Shown here: positions 9,719 to 18,122 of the stretch, piece after piece
Layout of the letters: each line of letters opens with the position of its first letter
Numbering within the stretch: position 1 is the stretch's first letter
DNA from: Lachnospiraceae bacterium
GTDB taxonomy: Bacteria > Bacillota > Clostridia > Lachnospirales > Lachnospiraceae
Length of the DNA: 36,069 bases
Direction of reading: 5' to 3'
Assembly (NCBI GenBank): GCA_022781395.1
Contig: JALETS010000021.1
Span: 1-36,069, forward strand
The notes under the pieces: generated by a model
The model's database searches: none
What the model was told of the DNA's origin: nothing
The model's input: only the letters and a program-made list of their open reading frames with translations
Translations under genes and position numbers: made by a program

Positions 9719-9768
9719 AGATGCCGTGAGGCAGAGAACCTTGAAAATTAAAGAAAGGAGGAAGAGGA

Positions 9769-11244
9769 ATGACTGTAAACAATGTGAACGCTCTATTGAA
9801 TTATACCGCTGGTCAGAGTACTCAGACAGGAAATGGTCGGGAAGCGGCAGTCAGTGAAAGCTTTGACAAGCTTATGACGAAGATGAGTGATCAGCTTACA
9901 GATTTGCAGTCCGTGACAGATGGCAGCCGGAAGGAAGTGCAATCAACCGTTACAGCCGCCAATGCGCAGAAGGATACGATGTCTGAAGACGGTGGCAGGC
10001 AGATTTCCAAAACGGATTCCACACAGTCGGACAAAACCCGGGATACAGAGCAACAGGATGGAAAGAAAGAAGTTGCGAAGGATACTGAGGATGTCAAAGC
10101 TGAAAATGTGCAGGAAGAAGTTGAGAGAAAAGGCGAAGAACTGGTACAGGACATCGCAGAGGAGATGGATGTGACACCGGAAGAGGTAGAAGCAGCCATG
10201 GAAGTGCTTGGTCTGACAGTGATGGAGCTTTTTGATCCGGATAATCTGAAACAAGTGTTATTGCAGCTTACAGGCAGTACAGACGAGTTATCGCTTGTGA
10301 CCAATGAGACACTTTATGACAGTCTGCAGACTTTGTTACAGACATCAGAGGAAGACCTTGGTATGTTAGCCGAGGAACTTGGTATCAGCACGGAAGAACT
10401 GAAGTCGCTGCTGGAACAGATGGTTTCCGAACCGGTTGAATCCGAGATGCCCAATGTACAGGACGTAACAGCCGATCAGGAGCTCCCTGAGTTGAATCTG
10501 GAGGGTATGAAAGATTATACGGTATCCGTTCATCGGGATGGCGAGACAGTGCAGATGAAAGTTACTGTAGATGATGCAAGCGGAGCAAAGAGTGTTGCCG
10601 AAACAGTAACAGATACGCCTAAGACTGAGGCAAATGGATTTTCCGGGAATAAGGGAAACGGTGCTTCTGATCCGGGTAATCATTCAGAAGGCAGCACAGC
10701 AGGAAATGCCTTATTGCAAACGAACGGACAACAGCCTGAGATTACTGAGGCACAGACATCAGAACCTGTATTCCAATCATCCCAGACCCAGGAAATCATG
10801 GATCAGATTGTGGAGTACATGAAGGTCAATTTAAAGGCTGATACACAGGAAATGGAAATGCAGCTTCATCCGGCAAGCCTTGGTACGGTAAATGTACAGG
10901 TTGCGGCTAAGGATGGAATACTCACAGCACATTTCACAACGCAGAATGAAGCAGTTCGTGCAGTAATTGAAACACAGTTAATTCAGTTGAAGGCCCAGTT
11001 TGAAGAACAGGGAATTAAAGTAGATGCGGTAGAAGTTACAGTTGCCAACCATGCTTATGGCGAACAGTATTCAGAGCAGAATGAGAATACTGAGCAGGAG
11101 CAGGGCAAAGCCGGGAAGAAAGCCAGAAGGATCAATCTGGATGAAATGAATGCAGAGGTTGATCTGGAAGAAATGGAAGATTCCGAGCGCATTGCTGTAG
11201 AGATGATGCAGGTAAACGGCAACACAGTGGACTATATGGCATAG
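9769..11244 (+). CDS. fliK: Flagellar hook-length control protein FliK
   Basis: Low-complexity acidic N-terminus and conserved FliK C-terminus MEMQLHPASLGTVNVQVAAKDGILTAHFTTQNEAVRAVIETQLIQLKAQFEEQGIKVDAVEV. Confidence 0.93.
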   Translation: MTVNNVNALLNYTAGQSTQTGNGREAAVSESFDKLMTKMSDQLTDLQSVTDGSRKEVQSTVTAANAQKDTMSEDGGRQISKTDSTQSDKTRDTEQQDGKKEVAKDTEDVKAENVQEEVERKGEELVQDIAEEMDVTPEEVEAAMEVLGLTVMELFDPDNLKQVLLQLTGSTDELSLVTNETLYDSLQTLLQTSEEDLGMLAEELGISTEELKSLLEQMVSEPVESEMPNVQDVTADQELPELNLEGMKDYTVSVHRDGETVQMKVTVDDASGAKSVAETVTDTPKTEANGFSGNKGNGASDPGNHSEGSTAGNALLQTNGQQPEITEAQTSEPVFQSSQTQEIMDQIVEYMKVNLKADTQEMEMQLHPASLGTVNVQVAAKDGILTAHFTTQNEAVRAVIETQLIQLKAQFEEQGIKVDAVEVTVANHAYGEQYSEQNENTEQEQGKAGKKARRINLDEMNAEVDLEEMEDSERIAVEMMQVNGNTVDYMA

Positions 11245-11271
11245 ACCTGACGAACAGAAAGGAGTGAGAAA

Positions 11272-11985
11272 ATGGGTGTCGTAGGACAAGTAGAAGACGG
11301 TAAATTGGTACAATCCAATTCAGCAGCTTCCATAGCAAATAAGAGCAGTGAAGTCAAGACCGGCAATTCCAGTCTGGATAAGGATGCTTTCTTGCAGCTT
11401 CTGGTAGCACAGATGAAATATCAGGACCCGCTGGAACCGACTTCAAACACAGAGTATATTTCCCAATATGCAACTTTCTCAGAACTTGAACAGATGCAGA
11501 ACATGAGCGCATCTTTGGAATTATCCAGAGCATCTGCACTGGTAGGTGAAACGGTACTGATGAAGATTACAGACAGTACAGGCAGAACCACATCTGTACA
11601 GGGTAATGTGGATTATGTTGTATATGAGAATAATAAAGCATATCTTTCCATCAACGGAGAGTTATATTCCATGGATGATCTGGATACAGTAGCAGATCCT
11701 ACTTATCTGGAAGCCTATAAGCTTGCAGCAGAGTTCCTGAATATATTCAATAAACTTCCTGCAATCGGCGCTTTATCCTTAGAGGACAGAGAGAAGGTAG
11801 AGAAGCTGGATGAAATGTATCAGAACATGACCGATTATCAGAAGAACTTTATTACCGATGATCAGGTAGATGATCTGGAGGAATACGTCAGCAAGATGAG
11901 AGATATTGTAGCAATTGCCAAAGCAGACGGAACTCTTGAAGAAGAGGAAACGGCTGAGGAAGAGGAAACCACTGAGGAAGTATAG
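11272..11985 (+). CDS. flgD: Flagellar hook capping protein FlgD with atypical C-terminus
   Basis: LDKDAFLQLLVAQMKYQDPLEPTSNTEYISQYATFSELEQMQNM is diagnostic of FlgD N-terminus. Confidence 0.93.
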   Translation: MGVVGQVEDGKLVQSNSAASIANKSSEVKTGNSSLDKDAFLQLLVAQMKYQDPLEPTSNTEYISQYATFSELEQMQNMSASLELSRASALVGETVLMKITDSTGRTTSVQGNVDYVVYENNKAYLSINGELYSMDDLDTVADPTYLEAYKLAAEFLNIFNKLPAIGALSLEDREKVEKLDEMYQNMTDYQKNFITDDQVDDLEEYVSKMRDIVAIAKADGTLEEEETAEEEETTEEV

Positions 11986-12020
11986 TGGAGAACTTGTAGT
12001 TATCTCAAGGAGGAGAGAAT

Positions 12021-12425
12021 ATGAAGGTTCAAGGCAATCAATTCCTTTCCATAGAGCAGCTGCAGGATCAGTATTTTAATCGTAACAGACAGCAGAGCGC
12101 AGCACTGACTAGTGACGGACGAAGCTTTCAGGATATTCTGACAGGTAAGACTGACAGTGCGAAAGAGGCAGAAGAGATTAAATTCTCCAAGCATGCTGCC
12201 AATCGTCTGGTAGACAGAAATATTGAGTTGACCAAAGACCAGGTGGAACGCCTGAATCAGGGAGCAGCCAAGGCAGGCGCGAAAGGAATTAATGAATCAC
12301 TGGTTATAGTCGATTCTCTCGCATTTATTGTGAATGTACCGAACCATACGGTGATCACAGCGATGGATCAGACAGAAACCAATGAAAATGTATTTACTAA
12401 TATTGATGGAGCCGTAATTATGTAG
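12021..12425 (+). CDS. Conserved flagellar operon protein (TIGR02530-like)
   Basis: FSKHAANRLVDRNIELTKDQVERLNQGAAKAGAKGINESLVIVDSLAFIVNVPNHTVITAMD; located between flgD and flgE. Confidence 0.85.
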   Translation: MKVQGNQFLSIEQLQDQYFNRNRQQSAALTSDGRSFQDILTGKTDSAKEAEEIKFSKHAANRLVDRNIELTKDQVERLNQGAAKAGAKGINESLVIVDSLAFIVNVPNHTVITAMDQTETNENVFTNIDGAVIM

Positions 12426-12506
12426 CCGGACCTTTACGGAGGCTTATGTTCCTGACTGACAGAGGGAACAGGACGGTTTCGATTAGAATAAGGAGGTCAT
12501 TTCACT

Positions 12507-14555
12507 ATGATGAGATCACTTTTCTCTGGTGTGGCAGGTCTTAAAACACATCAGACAAGAATGGACGTTATCGGTAATAACATTGCCAACGTCAATACAA
12601 CTGCATACAAGTCACAGTCCATGGTATTCAGTGACTTATTATACCAGACAACACAGTCCGCATCCGGTGCCAATGCAGCAACCGGACGAGGCGGTATCAA
12701 CCCGAGACAGATTGGTCTCGGTTCTAAGACAGGTGCTATCTCTACTGCAATTACGCAGCAGGGTTCTGCACAGTCTACCAACAACCCGTTTGATATTATG
12801 ATTACGGGAGAATCCTTCTTCATTGTAAGCAATGGTTCCCAGAACTTCTTTACAAGAGATGGTTCCTTTACCGTTGATGGTGCAGGTAATCTGGTTATGT
12901 CTACTACCGGTTATAAGGTAATGGGATGGCAGGTAGATCCGGAGACAGGAGATATCAAGGCTGATACCGTATCCGCACTGCAGATCATGAGCGAGAAGAA
13001 TCTGGTGGCAGATCCGGAAGCTACTTCCAAGGCATATGTGGCAGGTATTCTGGATAAATATGATACCAATGTCAACAGTACATCCGGTAAGATTTTGACC
13101 TTATCTTTCTTTGATAATTTGGGATATACCTATACGGCTAAGTTCAGTATCCACAGCAAGGGCTCTGAAGGAAAGTATCGTGTACAGCTTGACGATATCA
13201 TCGACAGTGATGGCGTATCTCTGGTGAAGAGATATAATCTGTCCAGTATTGATCAGATTGCCAGTTTTGGTAGCGATTCTGTTAAGACAACTACCAGTCT
13301 GTATGGTATGGATGAGAATGCGGAATATAAGCTGGATGGTGGTAAGAATGTATTTAAGATGAAGCTGGCAATGTCTGAGATTCTTGATAAATTTTCAGAT
13401 AATGCTATGGTTACAGCGGCTGGCAATGATGTTGAGGTTACAGGTATTACTGAGGGGAGCACTGTTGCTGCCGGTACCGATGTAACTGTAAAGGGAAAAG
13501 TAACACTGAGCCAGAGCCAGTTAGAGAGTGAGCCCTATAACCTGATTTATTATAATAATGAATATTATACCAAGAAAAGTGGAGTGCCTGCTGACGCACC
13601 GATAGCAGACAAAATTGCAGATAAGGTTGTAAATGGTACAGCTAATACAGGGGAAGTTTCATGGAAGGACGCTCTTGCCAGCATGAAAGGATTGGATTCT
13701 GTAGACAGCATCAATGTAACAACCGGTGCCAATGGTACAGACCGTACGCTGGAATTCACGGCAAAGTTTGCAACCAAACAGGAATCCGTATATTCCACAG
13801 GTAGCTTTGGTGTAACCTTAACAGATGAGAAGGACATTTTGAAGCAAGTATATCACTTGGAAGATGGAGATGGCAAAACTTATTCCATCGATTACGTGGC
13901 TCCGGACGGTTCCGCACAGATTATTACCACGGAGAATAATCGTGGTTACGAATTGGTATTTGATGTTGACAATGGTCATTTCTCCTATGTGGGAAGCCAG
14001 GATAATGATACAGTGGCACTGACTTTTAATGCGTCTGCATCATCTTTGTCTGGCGACAACGTCAGCCTGACTCATTTCAGCAATATAGACATTGATTTCT
14101 CAAGCTCCAACATGTTTAACAATGGTGGTACTTCTACCATTGGTGCAACAAGCGGTGCAGGAGATGAGAACAACACGGGCAGCGGCCGTAAGCGTGGTGA
14201 GATGATTGGTATTGAAGTAGGACAGGATGGTAGGATTACCGCTTCTTATGACAACGGTATGAGCAAGCTGTTGGGACAGATTTCGGTAGCTAATTTTGCG
14301 AATGCATCCGGTCTTGCCAAAGCAGGAGACAACCTGTACTCTGCAACGATGAACTCCGGTGAGTTCGATGGTGTAGGCGTGGATATTACTTCCGGTGACG
14401 GCTCCATGACATCCGGTGTACTGGAGATGAGTAACGTGGATCTGTCTTCCGAGTTTACCACAATGATTACCACCCAGCGTGGTTTCCAGGCAAACAGCCG
14501 TATTATCAGCGTGTCTGATACAATGCTGGAGGAACTTGTTAATCTGAAGAGATAG
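12507..14555 (+). CDS. flgE: Flagellar hook protein FlgE (long form, 682 aa)
   Basis: MMRSLFSGVAGLKTHQTRMDVIGNNIANVNTTAYKSQ...; C-terminus LSSEFTTMITTQRGFQANSRIISVSDTMLEELVNLKR. Confidence 0.96.
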   Translation: MMRSLFSGVAGLKTHQTRMDVIGNNIANVNTTAYKSQSMVFSDLLYQTTQSASGANAATGRGGINPRQIGLGSKTGAISTAITQQGSAQSTNNPFDIMITGESFFIVSNGSQNFFTRDGSFTVDGAGNLVMSTTGYKVMGWQVDPETGDIKADTVSALQIMSEKNLVADPEATSKAYVAGILDKYDTNVNSTSGKILTLSFFDNLGYTYTAKFSIHSKGSEGKYRVQLDDIIDSDGVSLVKRYNLSSIDQIASFGSDSVKTTTSLYGMDENAEYKLDGGKNVFKMKLAMSEILDKFSDNAMVTAAGNDVEVTGITEGSTVAAGTDVTVKGKVTLSQSQLESEPYNLIYYNNEYYTKKSGVPADAPIADKIADKVVNGTANTGEVSWKDALASMKGLDSVDSINVTTGANGTDRTLEFTAKFATKQESVYSTGSFGVTLTDEKDILKQVYHLEDGDGKTYSIDYVAPDGSAQIITTENNRGYELVFDVDNGHFSYVGSQDNDTVALTFNASASSLSGDNVSLTHFSNIDIDFSSSNMFNNGGTSTIGATSGAGDENNTGSGRKRGEMIGIEVGQDGRITASYDNGMSKLLGQISVANFANASGLAKAGDNLYSATMNSGEFDGVGVDITSGDGSMTSGVLEMSNVDLSSEFTTMITTQRGFQANSRIISVSDTMLEELVNLKR

Positions 14556-14577
14556 TGATTGCTATGAATCACGGTAA

Positions 14578-14622
14578 AGAGGAACTTTCTTGTCGAATTA
14601 TGGGAAAGTTCCTCTCTTTTTA
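14578..14622 (+). terminator. Rho-independent terminator after flgE
   Basis: AGAGGAACTTTC (14578-14589) / GAAAGTTCCTCT (14604-14615), perfect 12-bp stem followed by CTTTTTAT. Confidence 0.8.
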
Positions 14623-14672
14623 TGCTTTTGGAATGACTGTATATATTTTAACGGTGTTTGTACAAAAAAATT

Positions 14673-14701
14673 TTGCAGTTTCTGTAGATGTATGGTAAAA
14701 T
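14673..14701 (+). promoter_or_regulatory. Putative internal sigma-A promoter upstream of flbD/motAB
   Basis: TTGCAG, 17-nt spacer, TAAAAT, immediately after the flgE terminator. Confidence 0.55.
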
Positions 14702-14702
14702 A

Positions 14703-14712
14703 AGAACGTTCT
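14703..14712. promoter_or_regulatory. 10-bp perfect palindrome at predicted transcription start
   Basis: AGAACGTTCT directly downstream of the putative -10. Confidence 0.35.
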
Positions 14713-14758
14713 ATAGTGTTTATTGCTATGGAGTTGAATTTACATATAGGGGTATACA

Positions 14759-14944
14759 ATGATAGAAGTTACGAAAATTAATGGTGTCAAAGTGCTTGTT
14801 AATCCGGATCTGTTGGAGTTGGTCGAGGAAACGCCTGACACTGTCTTGTCTTTTACAACCGGGCGGAAAATAATTGTAAAAGAAAGTAGACAAGAAGTGA
14901 AAAATTTAGTAAAATCGTATAGAAAGGATATTTTTGCAAATTAG
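14759..14944 (+). CDS. flbD: FlbD family flagellar protein
   Basis: MIEVTKINGVKVLVNPDLLELVEETPDTVLSFTTGRKIIVKES. Confidence 0.93.
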   Translation: MIEVTKINGVKVLVNPDLLELVEETPDTVLSFTTGRKIIVKESRQEVKNLVKSYRKDIFAN

Positions 14945-14965
14945 TGTAAAAACGGGTGGATATAG

Positions 14966-15763
14966 ATGGATATAGCTTCAATTCTAGGTTTGGTAATATG
15001 TTTTATCCTGATGATTTTCGGTATCGTTTATGGTAAGGAATTCTCGGTTATCATTCGTTTCCTGGATGCACCGTCCGCACTTATTACCTTTGGCGGTTCT
15101 TTCATGTGTATTCTTGCAAGTAATACGCTTCAAAGTTTTGTAGCCGGTCTTAAGAGTATTACTTTGATTTTTAAGACATCAACGATGAATGTTCCTGAAA
15201 TTATTCAGAAAATTATAGATTTATCCAATGTAGCACGTAAGGAAGGTCTTCTTTCATTGGAAGAAGCCGCGGGAGATATTGATGATGAGTTCCTTAAGAA
15301 AGGAATCCTGCTGATCGTCGATGGTACTGATCCTGAATTAGTACGTGCGATTATGGAAACTGAACTTGTCAGCGTAGAAGATCGACACAAAGAGAAGATC
15401 GGATTCTGGGAGAACCTTGGAGCAATGGGTCCTGCCTGGGGTATGATTGGTACTTTGATCGGTCTTGTTAACATGTTACAGGATATGAACGATCCTTCAT
15501 CAATCGGTCCTTCTATGGCGGTTGCCCTTATTACCACATTATATGGTTCTATTCTTGCCAACTGGATTTGTGCACCGGTGGCTACTAAGCTGAAAAGCAA
15601 GAATGCGGAAGAAATGATGATGAAGGAAATAGAGATAGAGGGTCTTTTATCTATTCAGGCAGGAGAGAATCCTCGTGTTATTGAGGAGAAGCTGAAATCC
15701 TTCTTAGCACCGAAGGACAGACAGACTCCGAATGAGGAAGGCGGAGGTGAGGCAGATGGCTAA
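14966..15763 (+). CDS. motA: Flagellar motor stator protein MotA
   Basis: FLDAPSALITFGGSFMCILASN; WENLGAMGPAWGMIGTLIGLVNMLQDMNDPSSIGPSMAVALITTLYGSILANWICAPVATKLK. Confidence 0.97.
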   Translation: MDIASILGLVICFILMIFGIVYGKEFSVIIRFLDAPSALITFGGSFMCILASNTLQSFVAGLKSITLIFKTSTMNVPEIIQKIIDLSNVARKEGLLSLEEAAGDIDDEFLKKGILLIVDGTDPELVRAIMETELVSVEDRHKEKIGFWENLGAMGPAWGMIGTLIGLVNMLQDMNDPSSIGPSMAVALITTLYGSILANWICAPVATKLKSKNAEEMMMKEIEIEGLLSIQAGENPRVIEEKLKSFLAPKDRQTPNEEGGGEADG

Positions 15764-16562
15764 GAGAAAGCCGGAAGAACCCCCAAAAGGCGCACCTGCG
15801 TGGCAGTCGACTTTTGCGGATCTGATGAATCTGTTACTCTGCTTTTTCGTGTTGCTGTTTTCCATGTCTACAGTGGATGCAAAGAAATTTGATGAAGTGG
15901 TAGCATCCTTTAACCAGACATTTTCGATTTTTACGGCAGGAGCAACGGCAATAGGCGACGGTATCTTGATCAGCAATGGTGTCAGCCAGTTGAATGAGCT
16001 GGATGAGTATATTAACAGTACCGGTAAGATGGATAACGGTGAGATCGTATCTGAGGATGTAGCGAAAGCACAGAAGCAGTTGGAAGAAGCTCAGATGGAA
16101 GAAGCTGAGAAAATGGCTGAACAGATACAGGAAGCTGTGGATGAGCGGGAAATGGATGAGAATGTTGATGTGGAATTTACTGCTCAGTATGTACAGCTTA
16201 CATTAAAAGGTGCATTGTTATTTGATTCCGGAAGCGCACAGCTGAAGGAAGAAGCCAAGCCGGTATTGGATCAGGTTGGCGTGATTTTGGAGAAATATGC
16301 ACAAGGCACTGTTGAGATAGAAGGACATACGGATAATGTACCAATGTCGGGTGCCAAGTATTCGAATAATGATGAATTAAGTGATGGACGATCTTTATCG
16401 GTGTTCAATTATCTTTTGTCTATTACTGATTTAGATCCGGCAATGTTTAAGCATGCCGGCAGAGGTGAATATGTACCAATTGCAGACAATGCTACAGCTG
16501 AGGGACGTGCAAAGAACAGAAGAGTTGAAATCAAGATATATACTCCTCTCAGCTCTTATTAA
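15756..16562 (+). CDS. motB: Flagellar motor stator protein MotB
   Basis: PAWQSTFADLMNLLLCFFVLLFSMSTVDAKKF TM/plug and OmpA-like C-terminus (VEIEGHTDNVPM...NRRVEIKI). ATG 15756 follows GGAGGTGAGG; overlaps the motA stop. Confidence 0.95.
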   Translation: MAKRKPEEPPKGAPAWQSTFADLMNLLLCFFVLLFSMSTVDAKKFDEVVASFNQTFSIFTAGATAIGDGILISNGVSQLNELDEYINSTGKMDNGEIVSEDVAKAQKQLEEAQMEEAEKMAEQIQEAVDEREMDENVDVEFTAQYVQLTLKGALLFDSGSAQLKEEAKPVLDQVGVILEKYAQGTVEIEGHTDNVPMSGAKYSNNDELSDGRSLSVFNYLLSITDLDPAMFKHAGRGEYVPIADNATAEGRAKNRRVEIKIYTPLSSY

Positions 16563-16589
16563 TATAGGTAGAAGGAGAATGGTACAGTT

Positions 16590-17114
16590 ATGAAGAAGAA
16601 TATGATTTCCATTATTATTTTAGCCTTGCTTGTTGTAAACATTGTGCTGACAGCGATCATGATGTTTAGTGTAACGAGCGCTTCTAAGAAGACAGCTGCG
16701 CTGGTGGATAATATCGCTACAGCGCTTGATCTGGAACTGACAGCCCGGAATGGAGATGAAGAAGAGGCTGAAGCGGTAATTCCGATGACCGATACAGAGA
16801 CCTATCAGATTTCAGAATCTATGACGATTCCACTGAAGGCAAGTGAAGGAGACGACAAGGCTCATTATTGTTTAGTGTCAGTTACTTTATCTATCAATAC
16901 CAAGGATGAAGGCTATAAAACATATGGTTCTGACCTGTCGGCGCAGGAGAGCCTGATTAAGAGCGAGATTAATAATATTATTTCAAGCTATACAATGGAA
17001 GAGGTCAGAGATAATCAGGAACAGATCAGACAGGAAATTCTTGAGAAAGTACAGACCATGTTTGACTCCGAGTTTATCTACAATGTGTCCTTTAGTGACA
17101 TTATGTTCCAATAG
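16590..17114 (+). CDS. fliL: Flagellar basal body-associated protein FliL
   Basis: N-terminal TM (MISIIILALLVVNIVLTAIMMFSV), FliL-like domain, position motB-fliL-fliM. Confidence 0.85.
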   Translation: MKKNMISIIILALLVVNIVLTAIMMFSVTSASKKTAALVDNIATALDLELTARNGDEEEAEAVIPMTDTETYQISESMTIPLKASEGDDKAHYCLVSVTLSINTKDEGYKTYGSDLSAQESLIKSEINNIISSYTMEEVRDNQEQIRQEILEKVQTMFDSEFIYNVSFSDIMFQ

Positions 17115-17135
17115 AACCACAGGAGGTGAACTTTC

Positions 17136-18116
17136 GTGGGCGAGGTACTATCTCAAAATGAGATTGATAATCTGCTCGCCGCGCTAAGCAGCGGTGAATT
17201 AGATGCAGATGATATGAATGATGCCAGTGACAAACAGGTCAAGAACTATGATTTTAAGCGTCCGACAAAGTTCTCCAAAGAGCATCTGCGTACACTGGAA
17301 ATTATATATGAGCATTACGGAAGATTACTCTCAACGAATCTTCCGGTTTACCTTAGAAAGAATATACAGGTTTCCGTAGCAAGTTCCGAGACGGTTATTT
17401 TTTCGGAATTTACCAACGCTCTTTCCAATCCCGTAATATTAGGAATTGTAAACTTTCAACCGTTGGGAGGTACAATCCTGATAGAGTTGGCAGCGCAGTT
17501 GGGATTTGCGATTATAGACAGAATGTTAGGCGGTGCGGGAGATCCTCTGGAAAAGAACAGGGATTTCACGGAAATAGAGATGACGATCATAGAGAAAATG
17601 ATGGTAGTCTGTATGCAGCTTATGCGTGAACCGTGGAAAAATGTGGTTGACATTAATCCGGTCATGGAACGGATTGAGACCAATTCCCAGTTTGCACAGG
17701 TTATTGCACCAAATGATATGATTGCAATTGTTACTTTGAATATGAAAATAGGGGATGTAGAGGGCTTCATGAATGTATGTCTTCCCTTCTTCACATTAGA
17801 GAATGTTATGGATAAGCTGAATACCAAATACTGGTACGCTAACATGCAGGAGAAGAATGAGGAAGAGTTCCAGGAGAATATAGAAGCGCTTATCAAGAGA
17901 GTTGATGTTCCGGTCAAAGCAGCACTTGGCAAAACGAATATATCTGTTAATGATTTTGTCAATCTGCAGATCGGCGATATCATACGATTAGATACCGATG
18001 TAGATCAGGATTTGACAGTTTATGTCGGTAATATTAAAAAATTCACCGCATTACCGGGCTCCAGCAAAGATAAATATGCTGTCAGAGTAACGTCGGTAAT
18101 TAGAGAGGGGGAATAG
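17136..18116 (+). CDS. fliM: Flagellar motor switch protein FliM
   Basis: GTG start with AGGAGG; MGEVLSQNEIDNLLAALSSG; YDFKRPTKFSKEHLRTLEIIYEHYGRLLSTNL. Confidence 0.97.
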   Translation: MGEVLSQNEIDNLLAALSSGELDADDMNDASDKQVKNYDFKRPTKFSKEHLRTLEIIYEHYGRLLSTNLPVYLRKNIQVSVASSETVIFSEFTNALSNPVILGIVNFQPLGGTILIELAAQLGFAIIDRMLGGAGDPLEKNRDFTEIEMTIIEKMMVVCMQLMREPWKNVVDINPVMERIETNSQFAQVIAPNDMIAIVTLNMKIGDVEGFMNVCLPFFTLENVMDKLNTKYWYANMQEKNEEEFQENIEALIKRVDVPVKAALGKTNISVNDFVNLQIGDIIRLDTDVDQDLTVYVGNIKKFTALPGSSKDKYAVRVTSVIREGE

Positions 18117-18122
18117 AAAAGC

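Noticed and set aside
12426-12506. Possible hairpin TGTTCC...GGAACA upstream of flgE
   Set aside because: Only a 6-bp stem with a long loop and no U-tract; not convincing.
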